Below are positions 34,647 to 43,316 of a DNA stretch of 64,000 nt, in pieces. Every line of letters starts with the position of its first letter. Position 1 is the stretch's first letter. A program made the position numbers and the translations under genes. The notes under the pieces are model-generated. The model was not told the DNA's origin and made no database searches. It worked only from the letters and a program-made list of their open reading frames with translations. Origin of the DNA: Candidatus Poribacteria bacterium (GTDB lineage: Bacteria; Poribacteria; WGA-4E; WGA-3G); the NCBI GenBank assembly GCA_028818705.1, contig JAPPNJ010000045.1, positions 27,946 through 91,945 of the forward strand, in the 5' to 3' direction.

Positions 34647-34717
34647 TCGCGACCGGGAGATCGCTCCTACAACAAGAGATTTGCGTAGATAGTCGCGACC
34701 GGGAGATCGCTCCTATA
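34647..34717. repeat. Two copies of TCGCGACC...GATCGCTCCTA, 46 bp apart
   Basis: Copies at 34647-34671 and 34693-34717. They lie just upstream of the amidase start and would be translated if the first in-frame ATG (34610) were used, which is why a later start is preferred. Confidence 0.75.
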
Positions 34718-34738
34718 GAGAAGAGAAAGGAAAAGAAT

Positions 34739-36139
34739 ATGTCCGAAACGCCACTTCATTTCAGAACCATTACTGAGATTGCGGAAGGGATTGCTGCCAA
34801 GCAGCTATCACCTGTGGATGTTACGACTGCGATGTTGGAACGCATAGAGCAGCTTGACGGTCAGTTGAAGAGTTATGCCACAGTAATGAGGGAACACGCT
34901 ATGGCATCAGCGCAGGAGGCGGAACGTGAGATTAACGCCGGAACGTATCGCGGTCTGCTTCACGGCATCCCTATTGCGGTGAAGGATCTCTGCTTCACAA
35001 AGGGTGTCCGCACGATGGGTGCGGCGAAAGTGATGGCGGATCATGTGCCTACATTTGACGGCACGGTCATCGCAAAACTTGAATCGGCGGGTGCAATACT
35101 GCTCGGTAAGCTCAATCTCACCGAAGGCGCGATGGGTGGTTACAATCCCGAATTTGATATTCCGAAGAATCCGTGGAACCCTGATCGGTGGACGGGGTCG
35201 TCATCAAGCGGTTCAGGCGTTGCTACGGCGGCGGGGCTGTGTTTCGGTTCACTCGGCAGCGATACAGGCGGTTCAATTCGCTTTCCGTCGGCATCGTGCG
35301 GTATCGTCGGAATTAAACCGACGTGGGGTCGAGTGAGTCGTTATGGTGTGCTTGCGCTTGCCGAATCGATGGATCATGTCGGTCCGATGACGCGAAGTGT
35401 TGCTGATGCTGGGATTATGCTTGAGGCGATTGCTGGATTTGACGTGAACGATCCAACCTCTTTGCCAAGTCCTGTTCCGAATATGCTTGAAGGAATTGGA
35501 CAGGATCTCCGAGGCGTCCGTATTGGGTTTGACGAAAACTATGCAACGAATGATATTGACGTTGAACTTGCTGAAGCCGTGCGCGCTGGTGTAGGAATCC
35601 TCGCAGATCAAGGTGCTGAAATCGTTGAAGTGGAGTTGCCGGATGTGGACGAATACGTTTCAGCGTGGCCCACATTGTGTTCCACCGAGGCGGTGTTAGC
35701 ACACGCAGCGACTTATCCCTCGCAGCGGGACGACTACGGTCCTTGGTTCCGAGGATGGCTTGATATGGGTGCGAAGGTAACTGGTGCCGACTATGCGAAA
35801 GCGAACAATCTGAGAGCTGCTTGTACAGGGCATCTCAGAAGGGTATTTGCGGAGATTGACGTGTTGGTATGCCCGTCAATGTCTGCACCACCGCATAGAG
35901 TCTCAGAAAAGATGTTGTATGGGACGTACGGCGCCAGAGATCTGAAGTTCCAACGGTTTACTGTACCGTTTGACTACAACGGCGCACCGACGCTATCCGT
36001 GCCGTGCGGCGTGAATAGCGAACGGCTACCGTTGAGCATTCAATTTGTCGGAAAACACTTGACAGAGCCGTTGTTGTGTCGGGTTGGGCACGCTTATGAG
36101 CAGGCGACGCCGTGGAGTGACCTACATCCCGATATTTAG
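34739..36139 (+). CDS. Amidase-signature family enzyme (GatA-like)
   Basis: A 466-residue amidase. The Ser-cisSer-Lys triad is visible: Lys in IAVKDLCFTKG (near residue 83), and the two serines in GSSSSGSGVA and GSDTGGSIRFP. It is close in layout to GatA, the glutamine-hydrolysing subunit of tRNA amidotransferase, but no gatB or gatC is nearby, and the region after the signature is that of stand-alone amidases. It probably hydrolyses a small amide. The start at 34739 has AAAGGAAAAGA ahead of it; the longer frame from 34610 runs through two intergenic repeats. Single gene. Confidence 0.85.
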   Translation: MSETPLHFRTITEIAEGIAAKQLSPVDVTTAMLERIEQLDGQLKSYATVMREHAMASAQEAEREINAGTYRGLLHGIPIAVKDLCFTKGVRTMGAAKVMADHVPTFDGTVIAKLESAGAILLGKLNLTEGAMGGYNPEFDIPKNPWNPDRWTGSSSSGSGVATAAGLCFGSLGSDTGGSIRFPSASCGIVGIKPTWGRVSRYGVLALAESMDHVGPMTRSVADAGIMLEAIAGFDVNDPTSLPSPVPNMLEGIGQDLRGVRIGFDENYATNDIDVELAEAVRAGVGILADQGAEIVEVELPDVDEYVSAWPTLCSTEAVLAHAATYPSQRDDYGPWFRGWLDMGAKVTGADYAKANNLRAACTGHLRRVFAEIDVLVCPSMSAPPHRVSEKMLYGTYGARDLKFQRFTVPFDYNGAPTLSVPCGVNSERLPLSIQFVGKHLTEPLLCRVGHAYEQATPWSDLHPDI

Positions 36140-36341
36140 AAACATCCTATACACCTGTCGCCCCGCTGGGGCTTGATTCTTAGGGATAACGTTTTCTATA
36201 CACCTGTCGCCCCGCTGGGGCTTGACTTTTTCAAACACCTATCATAACATAAGTTCGTCATAAGTTTGGATTGTTGGATTTCGCTTATAGAGCATTCTTA
36301 TTATCGAACTCACACTACATGCTAAATTGACATCTATAGTG
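36140..36341. repeat. Paired hairpins, 49-bp spacing
   Basis: ACACCTGTCGCCCC-GCT-GGGGC starts at 36151 and again at 36200. This variant has ACACCTGT where others have AGACATAK. No gene; the remainder is AT-rich. Confidence 0.75.
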
Positions 36342-37370
36342 CTATTTCTGTGGCAGATGATACCCCTCTTTCATCGTTTGGATGCTGTAGAGGCAATTTT
36401 CAGCTGTTATATAAAGTGTCTTGCTCGTTTTACCGCGTCCGAATGCAACGTTGGTGGGTTTATCCGGGGTCTTGACGTACGCCAGTTCCTCTCCTTCAGG
36501 CGTGTAGACGTGGACGCCTTGCTGGGCTTCGTCGCGCACTGCTACCCAAAGATTCCCCTCCGCATCAACAACCATACCGTCTGGGCCGTCTTGAGGTGCG
36601 TAGTCAACGAGCACTTTTCGGAAAGTGGCAGTGCCTTCGGGTGAGAGATCGTAGGCGAGGAGTGCCATACGTCCGTTACGTAGCGGCACGTCATCAGGGA
36701 AGGTTCCCATCGCACCGTTGTCGTGACTGATGACATAAAGCGTTTGCTGATCTGGAGAAACGGCGACACCGTTGGGTTTGCCTGCATCCGTAACAACAAG
36801 ATGAACAGAACCGTCTGTATCTATTCGATAGACGCCAAAGATGGGTTGTTCAACGGGTTCATGACCTGCGTACCGAGGATCGGTAAAATAGACGCGTCCC
36901 TTCTCATCAATTGATAGATCGTTGGGTGAATTGAAGGGTTTTCCGTTATACAGACCGGCAATAATCTCGCTTTTACCCGTCTCCATGTCCGTCCGAGTAA
37001 TCCTGCGTCCTCCAAAATCTGCGCCTTCGGCAACAACCAAGCGACCTTGCGCGTCAAACTTTGTTCCGTTGGACATTCCACTGGGAGAGCGGAAAATGGT
37101 TGTTTCTCCAGTCTCTGGATTGTGTTTCCAGATATTTCCTGCCTTCATATCGGTCTGATCTGTGAAGGTGATGTCGCTGAAATAGACCGTCCCATCAGGT
37201 GCGACGGAGACACCCTCCGTGAAATGCGCACCGTTGAAGAGTTCTTTAAGTTCCGCACCTGGGGCAAGGATATCATTGTGACCTGCGGTATTGCCAATCA
37301 GTGCGGGTGCTAAGGCGAAACTTGCAGCAACGGCACACGCCAAGGTTTGTGATACATTTATATTGGGCAT
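36342..37370 (-). CDS. Exported SMP-30/gluconolactonase-family beta-propeller
   Basis: A 342-residue protein with a signal peptide (LACAVAASFALAPALIG). The six-bladed propeller has GAHFTEGVSVAPDG (Ca-binding Glu), FNSPNDLSIDEKG (Asn and Asp) and GKPNGVAVSPDQ, the residues that hold the metal in SMP-30 and gluconolactonases. It probably opens a sugar lactone in the periplasm. The C-terminus ends YSIQTMKEGYHLPQK. Single gene; a repeat cluster lies upstream. Confidence 0.88.
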   Translation of the reverse strand: MPNINVSQTLACAVAASFALAPALIGNTAGHNDILAPGAELKELFNGAHFTEGVSVAPDGTVYFSDITFTDQTDMKAGNIWKHNPETGETTIFRSPSGMSNGTKFDAQGRLVVAEGADFGGRRITRTDMETGKSEIIAGLYNGKPFNSPNDLSIDEKGRVYFTDPRYAGHEPVEQPIFGVYRIDTDGSVHLVVTDAGKPNGVAVSPDQQTLYVISHDNGAMGTFPDDVPLRNGRMALLAYDLSPEGTATFRKVLVDYAPQDGPDGMVVDAEGNLWVAVRDEAQQGVHVYTPEGEELAYVKTPDKPTNVAFGRGKTSKTLYITAENCLYSIQTMKEGYHLPQK

Positions 37371-37411
37371 ATTTCACTCCTTTACGTAAAACAGAGGAAT
37401 TTACAGTAAAA

Positions 37412-37662
37412 TAACCCAAGTTGCTACTTATAAGATTTTAGATAAACGCACCCTATTTTTTCAAGTCGGTTGATGATTCAGAGGCATTTTGTAGCGTAAA
37501 CTGTTAGTTTGCGCCCTTAAGATGCACAACCTCGGTGAAGTCCATACGGACTTCATACCCCGGTAAAGCCTTTATAGGCTTTATACCGTTGATTTGAATG
37601 CCCTAAGGCATTCATACCGTTGATTTTGATTAGGTTATGCTACAAAGAGGCAACTTAGGTTA
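37412..37662. mobile_element. Composite MITE-like element with three tandem hairpins (copy D)
   Basis: Terminal inverted repeats TAACCCAAGTTGC (37412-37424) and GCAACTTAGGTTA (37650-37662) pair at 12 of 13. The interior differs from the other copies: TGTAGCGTAAACTGTTAG (as at 14733), then three hairpins GAAGTCC/GGACTTC (37537-37554), AAAGCC/GGCTTT (37566-37583) and GAATGCC/GGCATTC (37596-37613), joined by ATACC and TTGATTT linkers. No reading frame. Confidence 0.7.
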
Positions 37663-37692
37663 AAATATACGATGAATGATACAGTGTTAACC

Positions 37693-37713
37693 GGCGAGGT
37701 TACAAACCTCGCC
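37693..37713. repeat. Palindrome GGCGAGGTT-ACA-AACCTCGCC with CTACC tail
   Basis: A 9-bp perfect stem in the same family as 31230-31251. No T-run on either strand. Confidence 0.75.
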
Positions 37714-37790
37714 TACCGACGGTGAGTGTTCTTGCTTCTTCCGATTTAGTCTCTTGAATGGAAAGATTTTAGCAGACATCGCGAACACTG

Positions 37791-38807
37791 TCAACCCATC
37801 GGGTGTGGACCGTGGGTTGTTATTCCTTGCCGGGCATGGGCGTAGACGGCATCTTGAATCTCAAGGATACGCACTGCATCAACAACCGTCGGTTCAAAGG
37901 TGTTTCCATCCCGAATGGCGTCAAATGCCCTCCCCATTATTCCTTGTATGCGCGCACCATGTGAAATATCTTCACTAAACTGGACGCCCTCGGTTGTATG
38001 GACCTCAATCAGTGGTTCACCATTGCGACCGTACTGCTCAAATACCGACGCTCTCGTTCCAATGAAGCGGAAAAAATGATCGCCGCCGCGCGTACCAGAC
38101 GGATACGTATAACCACATTCAACAATGCCAGTGATACCGTCCTCCGTTCGTAGCACTCCGACACCACTATCCTCCACACGCCGACTGTACATGGCGTTGG
38201 ACATGACGGCACCCACGACTGTAATTTGACGATCGCCAACAAACTGGAGGAATGTATCGATACCGTGTGCTGCCTCGACTGCCCAGCAGCCGCCACCTGA
38301 TATACTCGGATCGTTGTGCCAAGCGGAAGGGGTCGGATCGTAGCGAGACGGGGGACCGTTATTCAGTCTGCTGCTATACAACACGAGATCTCCCAGACTC
38401 CCATCAGCGACCATTTCTTTAACGACACTGACGATTCGGCTTGCACGATTTGGCAGTGTAAGTGCGCTGAACACACCGTGCTTTTCAGATGCCTCAGCGG
38501 CAGGACGCAACCGATCGGCACAGTCAGCGAACGGTTTGTCCAAGAGATACGGAATGCGCCGATCTACGCATGCTTGGACGTGTACTGGCATTTCAATATG
38601 TTTTCCAGCGACGAGTGCTGCATCAGGCTTACTCGCATCAAGGCATTCCGCTGCTGTCTCATACCCAGGACACTGAAAATCGTCCATGAGTTGTTGTCGG
38701 GGTGCGGGATCACCATCCATAACTCCGACGATCTCATGTCCGAGCCCGTGTGCTGAGCGCGCCATACTTCGTCCGTGATGACTATAGGAAAGAACTACCA
38801 GTCTCAT
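37791..38807 (-). CDS. Gfo/Idh/MocA-family oxidoreductase
   Basis: A 338-residue protein. The N-terminal Rossmann strand is VVLSYSHHGRSMARSA instead of the standard GxGxxG, so cofactor binding is atypical. The conserved Lys-Pro is in LLDKPFADC (near residue 91). The active-site helix GGCWAVEAAHGIDTFLQF has His and Asp at usual positions. The YSHHG opening is typical of a planctomycete-type subgroup. Substrate unknown. Start: ATG with GGAGG upstream. It is transcribed toward a MITE-like element. Confidence 0.85.
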   Translation of the reverse strand: MRLVVLSYSHHGRSMARSAHGLGHEIVGVMDGDPAPRQQLMDDFQCPGYETAAECLDASKPDAALVAGKHIEMPVHVQACVDRRIPYLLDKPFADCADRLRPAAEASEKHGVFSALTLPNRASRIVSVVKEMVADGSLGDLVLYSSRLNNGPPSRYDPTPSAWHNDPSISGGGCWAVEAAHGIDTFLQFVGDRQITVVGAVMSNAMYSRRVEDSGVGVLRTEDGITGIVECGYTYPSGTRGGDHFFRFIGTRASVFEQYGRNGEPLIEVHTTEGVQFSEDISHGARIQGIMGRAFDAIRDGNTFEPTVVDAVRILEIQDAVYAHARQGITTHGPHPMG

Positions 38808-38927
38808 GTTTGCCTCCTAAATGTATCAGTTATCGGTTAAAAGAGGGTTTTGTTAACCGAAAACCTCTTCACCGACAACCGACGACCGAAAGGATTTTCG
38901 GAGAAAATCCGAACCGACAACCAGTCT

Positions 38928-40856
38928 TCATCTATAAAACGAATACATCGGCATATCCGTGAAGAGTCGAATCAGCACCCATATACCACCTATCATGAAT
39001 TCGCCTAGGATTAACCCCAGAAAGAGTGGATAAGCTTTGCGATATAGGCGAATCCCGCCTACTTTCAGCAATATCATTTTGATCCCCCAACTGAGAAAAA
39101 TCGAAAACCAGAGTCTACCGATTGTCCATTTTTCGCCAGCGACCATATAACCCGCAGGATGAAAGGGCCAGAACGGGAATATTGTTCGTAGCCACCAGAA
39201 GAAACCCGTAAACAGCGCGCCAACACCTATAAATATTACAGCAGGAATGTCGATGTCAACTGGGTGATAGATCCAACTTTGTAGAAGGTTATATCCGCCT
39301 GTTCCGAGGTCACTGACGACTCCGATTTGATAGCCGACGAGGAGGTATGCCCAAAACGATGCGAGAATCCCTACCACTGCAGCGAACAGCATCGCCACAA
39401 TTAGCCTGCCTGATCGTATACCCGCCTCTTCAGCGATTTTAAAGCCTTCAAGCGTGTGTGGCATCGGATGGGCACGAGAACCTCGATTGAAAGTGAGGTA
39501 GAGGCGCATCATCGTTAAACTGCTGGGTGAAATCAGGCGGGTCCCGAAAATATCGGTGAGGATATCGTGAGGCGTTGCGTAAGTTCGGATTGTCGGCGGT
39601 CCAACTTCTGCACGGATACGGGTCAAACTCATCGCCAAAAGATAGTAAATTAGAAAGTACAGAGCGATTACCCAGAGATCCATTCCACCTTGCCATGAAA
39701 AGGCGAATAAAAAGACGAGACCACAGACGAGTCCAATTCCCGCCCATCGGTAGCGTATCGGTTCTCGACTGTCGTCTATTCTTTCGCCTGGCACGTGGTA
39801 ACCCCGAAAGACGTGTTTGAAAACAGCGAAAAAATAGCGTCTGCCACCCCAGAGTGCAAGGCAGGCAAGCACGAGATAACCGCCCATCACCTGTTGCCAA
39901 TCGTAGGGGAAGCCGGGCATAACATCAAGTCCAAGTGCGCTGCCCAACACCCGTTGTGCTTTCCAGAACCAGTAGAAGAACCAAATAGAAAACGACATTT
40001 CCAAAGGCATCAGAAAAGCAAGACCAACGGCAAACGAGCGGATATAAACCGGTGTCCAACCGATTGATTTCCACGGCTTTTGGGTGAAGTATTGCCCAAG
40101 TTCGGCATGTCGCACCGGGATTTCGGGTATCTCTGGAAAAAGGACATGAAAACCGTTGATTAGATTAATACCCCCAGCGATCGCGAATCCAAGCCACATC
40201 ATTCTTGACCGGAAAAGTCGTCCGTCGAGCCTTGTCATTTCCAGAGGCAATTGCACGATGGGATACGTTAACCGTTCCCGTTCGATCCATTGTCGACGGA
40301 GGAAAACATTGAGGCAGATCATCACCCATATCAGGACGGTCAAAAAGATTGTCCACCAGAGAATTGGGCGCAACCAACCCTTCAGATTCTCCATTCTGTA
40401 AATGGTATTCTCTCCGTCATAGAATCCCGTCAAGCTTATCTCATCGTTGAAGGTGAGCCACGGTGGAAGATGTCGCCAGAAAAGCTGCCGCCATTCATTT
40501 TCAGGTGTTGCGAACCAGAAAGCGTCTGTTATGGTCGGAATGACCGTTTGCATCATGTCGTGCCCGGCGATCGCCGAGGAGAGCGAGAGTATCACAAAGA
40601 CGGTTAATAGTTCGCCCTGTCTAAGTGCGAACCGCGGGAGAAATCGGTTTAACAGGAGATTAAAAGGGATAAGCACCATCAACGTAATAACTACGTTGTA
40701 GATGAGCGACATCGTCGTGGGCAGGGTGCTCCAAAATTTGAGGTGGTTTGCCATGATAAAGTAGGTATTGGCTGGAATCAGTAGCAAACCGAGTATGACG
40801 GCACGGAGCGTTACACCGGGATGAGGTCTTTGGTTTTTAAGGGTGGGGTTCGCCAT
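38928..40856 (-). CDS. DUF6785/DUF6784-type polytopic membrane protein
   Basis: A 642-residue integral membrane protein with about 14 hydrophobic segments. The first is VILGLLLIPANTYFIM; others include IYNVVITLMVLIPFNLLL and WWTIFLTVLIWVMICL. The ERERLTYPIVQLP loop resembles the conserved region of OPT-type transporters. Proteins of this kind are frequent in Planctomycetes and Poribacteria near sulfatase and dehydrogenase clusters and are presumed transporters; the substrate is unknown. Single gene. The family name is given from memory of the domain layout. Confidence 0.72.
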   Translation of the reverse strand: MANPTLKNQRPHPGVTLRAVILGLLLIPANTYFIMANHLKFWSTLPTTMSLIYNVVITLMVLIPFNLLLNRFLPRFALRQGELLTVFVILSLSSAIAGHDMMQTVIPTITDAFWFATPENEWRQLFWRHLPPWLTFNDEISLTGFYDGENTIYRMENLKGWLRPILWWTIFLTVLIWVMICLNVFLRRQWIERERLTYPIVQLPLEMTRLDGRLFRSRMMWLGFAIAGGINLINGFHVLFPEIPEIPVRHAELGQYFTQKPWKSIGWTPVYIRSFAVGLAFLMPLEMSFSIWFFYWFWKAQRVLGSALGLDVMPGFPYDWQQVMGGYLVLACLALWGGRRYFFAVFKHVFRGYHVPGERIDDSREPIRYRWAGIGLVCGLVFLFAFSWQGGMDLWVIALYFLIYYLLAMSLTRIRAEVGPPTIRTYATPHDILTDIFGTRLISPSSLTMMRLYLTFNRGSRAHPMPHTLEGFKIAEEAGIRSGRLIVAMLFAAVVGILASFWAYLLVGYQIGVVSDLGTGGYNLLQSWIYHPVDIDIPAVIFIGVGALFTGFFWWLRTIFPFWPFHPAGYMVAGEKWTIGRLWFSIFLSWGIKMILLKVGGIRLYRKAYPLFLGLILGEFMIGGIWVLIRLFTDMPMYSFYR

Positions 40857-41020
40857 AGGTATCCTTCTCTGTTGTTATCGGAGATGATACCTTAAAAGTG
40901 GGGTTGGTGTCAATTCATTTTTCTGTGGTAATAGGGCTGTTTAGTTTTAAGGGATAAGTTTACTTATGTGAAGGTTAACGTCGTATGAGTTTATACCCTA
41001 TTTTCCAAATAGCTTCAATT

Positions 41021-41662
41021 TTACTCTTTACCCTTGGTTACAAAAGTGATTTTAACTTCAGTCACATTGCCTGCAGCATCAGAGACTTTACCTGCGATAA
41101 CATAGGTAGTTTCGTTGCCAATCTCTTTGCCTTTAACAAGTTCGAGTGTGCCTGTGGTGCCTTCAACCTTTCCGAGCCAACCGACATCATCGCCACCTTC
41201 GGTTTGGAGGGCGATATTTCCAGTCATCTCTTCACTGAAGGTAATCTCGATTATCCCATCGCTATTAATACCTTCGGGATCGACATCCTTATCACCATCT
41301 TTGACAGTGCCACCTGTCACCGTGGGACCGCATCAGTCAAAAGGGGCTACAGTATATATAAGCGTCTGGGTTCCATCTGCCCAAGTAACCGTCAGGTTGA
41401 GGGCACCTTCAGGGAAGGGACCGGCAACTGTCACCGTTTTACCGGAAGGGACAGCGGTACCAGCACTTACCGTGACATCAGCGGGTGCATTGTCGAAGGT
41501 AAGCGTGATACTTGCATTCGCGGCAATTGTCAAACCACTTGGCGGGGTTGCCTCCACGAAAGCAGCTGGCAGAGCTGCCTCTTCATCTATGGCATCATCA
41601 CCACCACAACCAGCGAGTATGGAAATAGCAAATAAACTCACCAGTAATAACACCTTCGTCAT
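41021..41662 (-). pseudogene. Ig-like lipoprotein split by an in-frame TGA
   Basis: Starting at 41662 (ATG with GGGAG upstream), the frame has a lipoprotein signal (VLLLVSLFAISILAGCGG, lipobox LAGC) and an Ig-like domain (ITLTFDNAPADVTVSAG, GKTVTVAGPF). It runs to TVAPFD, where a TGA occurs at 41333-41335. The same frame continues immediately with CGPTVTGGTVKDGDKD and a second SbsA-type Ig domain (GIIEITFSEEMTG, LVKGKEIGNETTYVIAGKV) to a stop at 41021. The two halves fit as one 213-residue protein, so the gene is either nonsense-disrupted, truncated at 109 residues, or reads through TGA. A 6-bp hairpin (TGACAG/CTGTCA) starts 14 nt after the TGA. Surface lipoprotein of unknown role. Confidence 0.7.
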
Positions 41663-41692
41663 TGGCGTTAACTCCCTGTCATCAAAACACAC

Positions 41693-41830
41693 TTACTTCT
41701 CACCCTGTTGGCGAATTGCAATCAATTCCTCCAGAATCCGTCTGTGAAGCCGATGTAACTCAAGTCCAATGCCTATGCCGATGGCGGCGAATATACCAAC
41801 CCCCAGAATCAGTTTGGTTTTTAAGGACAT
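41693..41830 (-). CDS. Small single-pass membrane protein, 45 residues
   Basis: A short frame with ATG at 41830, preceded by AAAGGA at the usual distance. The protein starts MSLKTKLILGVGIFAAIGIG, a basic tip followed by one transmembrane helix, and ends with an amphipathic charged helix (LELHRLHRRILEELIAIR). It lies 15 nt beyond the icd-side terminator region and 31 nt before the lipoprotein start, so both may share a transcript. I recognise no family; the charged tail suggests protein interaction at the membrane. Confidence 0.55.
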   Translation of the reverse strand: MSLKTKLILGVGIFAAIGIGIGLELHRLHRRILEELIAIRQQGEK

Positions 41831-41894
41831 GTGTGGTTCCTTTGTTGGAGATAGTTAGGAAATTGCCGAGATGAGTCGAGGGAGAAGAAAATTG

Positions 41895-41915
41895 GGTGCG
41901 GTTGAAAACCGCACC
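41895..41915 (-). terminator. Terminator of icd (repeat-derived)
   Basis: Stem GGTGCGGTT/AACCGCACC with a 3-nt loop; the minus strand continues CAATTTTCTTC. It is 8 nt after the icd stop. The same palindrome serves the BMP gene at 56226-56246. Confidence 0.65.
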
Positions 41916-41922
41916 TACCAAT

Positions 41923-43167
41923 TTAGAAGTTTTCTATAATCGCTGCGCCGAATTCGGAGGTGCGGACTTTCGTTGCGCCTTCCATGAGACGCTCCAGATC
42001 GTACGTTACCTTCCTTTGTAGGATGGTTTTCTCAAGCCCAGCAATAATCAGGTCAGCGGATTCTTGCCAACCGAGATGCTCTAACATCATTACCGCAGAA
42101 AGGATAAGTGAACCTGGATTAACAACATCTTGATCGGTATATTTAGGGGCAGTACCGTGCGTTGCCTCAAAAAGGGCGACTTCATCACTGAGGTTTCCAC
42201 CGGGTGCCATGCCGATGCCCCCGACTTGCGCGGCTGCTGCATCCGAGAGGTAGTCGCCGTTCAAATTCGGGGTGACAATCACATCGTACTCATCGGTTCG
42301 CGTTAAAATCTGCTGCAACATGCTGTCAGCAATTCGGTCGTTGACGACGATTTTACCCTCTGGACACTCACCGCCATACTCGTCATAGAGTTCGTCCTCC
42401 GTAATCGTTTGCTCGGCGAACTCCTCTTTGGCAAGCTCATATCCCCAAGCACAGAATGCCCCTTCGGTGAACTTCATGATGTTGCCTTTGTGCACAAAGG
42501 TGACGGTACTTCTATCGTGGTCGATTGCGTATTGAATCGCCATCCGCGCCAAGCGTTTCGTGCCGAAAATGCTAATCGGTTTTACACCGACACCGGAGTC
42601 TTCACGAATGTCTACGCCCATTTCGGAGCGAAGGAGTTCGATAAATTTCTTCGCTTCCGCTGTGCCTTGCTCCCACTCAATACCGGCATAAACGTCTTCA
42701 GTGTTCTCACGGAAGATAACAACATCCATCTTTTCAGGATGCGTGACGGGGGCAGGTACGCCTTGGAAATAGCGAACAGGACGGACGCATGCGTAGAGTT
42801 CAAGAACCTGGCGGAGTGTCACATTTAGGCTACGAAACCCACCGCCGACCGGGGTTGTCAGCGGTCCTTTGAGGGCGACCCGGAAGTGTTCGATTGCGTC
42901 GAAGGTGTCCTGCGGCATCCACTCTTTGTATTTCTCCATGGCATTTTCGCCGGCGAAGACATCAAACCAGACAATGTGTTTTCCACCGTTGTAGGCGGTC
43001 TCGACAGCTGCATCAACAACACGCCGGGTTACCTTCATGATATCTCGTCCGATACCGTCGCCTTCAATGACAGGGATAATAGGGTTATTCGGTACGACGA
43101 GACGGCCATCAACGAGTCCGATCCTTTCACCGTCTGTTGGAACTGTTATTTGCTCGAATTCAATCAC
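41923..43167 (-). CDS. icd: Isocitrate dehydrogenase (NADP-type)
   Basis: A 414-residue isocitrate dehydrogenase of the E. coli Icd type: oxidative decarboxylation of isocitrate to 2-oxoglutarate in the TCA cycle. The substrate loop [10 protein letters not shown], including the Ser that AceK phosphorylates in enterobacteria, is present. [29 protein letters not shown] and [11 protein letters not shown] (metal Asp) are also present. No aceK is seen. It lies downstream of the citrate-synthase-like gene on the same strand (149 bp gap with a hairpin repeat), a sensible TCA pairing. Confidence 0.95.
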   Translation of the reverse strand: MIEFEQITVPTDGERIGLVDGRLVVPNNPIIPVIEGDGIGRDIMKVTRRVVDAAVETAYNGGKHIVWFDVFAGENAMEKYKEWMPQDTFDAIEHFRVALKGPLTTPVGGGFRSLNVTLRQVLELYACVRPVRYFQGVPAPVTHPEKMDVVIFRENTEDVYAGIEWEQGTAEAKKFIELLRSEMGVDIREDSGVGVKPISIFGTKRLARMAIQYAIDHDRSTVTFVHKGNIMKFTEGAFCAWGYELAKEEFAEQTITEDELYDEYGGECPEGKIVVNDRIADSMLQQILTRTDEYDVIVTPNLNGDYLSDAAAAQVGGIGMAPGGNLSDEVALFEATHGTAPKYTDQDVVNPGSLILSAVMMLEHLGWQESADLIIAGLEKTILQRKVTYDLERLMEGATKVRTSEFGAAIIENF

Positions 43168-43236
43168 TCGTTATTCCTCTCTCATTCGTTACAGTCGTCT
43201 TCTTTCAGACCCAGTGTAAAATGTAAAGTCAAGGCA

Positions 43237-43259
43237 AATTGTGCTAATGGCACAATTTC
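43237..43259. repeat. Palindrome AAATTGTGC-N5-GCACAATTT
   Basis: A 9-bp stem preceded by TGTAAAGTCAAGGC. Relatives are at 45212-45255 (AAATTATGC stem) and 47493-47519. All three are in the 43-48 kb block. Confidence 0.75.
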
Positions 43260-43316
43260 AAACCGCGCCTACCTCGGCTGGGTATTCAGTACGGTTGGCC
43301 CCCTCACCAGTGGTAA

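Noticed and set aside
34610..34738. N-terminal extension of the amidase
   Set aside because: It translates two dispersed repeats; the amidase family begins at the ATG at 34739.
19407..36224. Hairpin pairs as a CRISPR array
   Set aside because: Only two units per site, palindromic, and no cas genes or regular spacers.
37693..37713. Terminator of the dehydrogenase at 37791
   Set aside because: A good stem but no T-run on the minus strand, and almost 80 nt from the stop.
41115..41747. Long plus-strand frame opposite the lipoprotein
   Set aside because: Pro/Ser/Val-rich shadow of an Ig-domain gene; the minus strand has a signal peptide and ribosome site.
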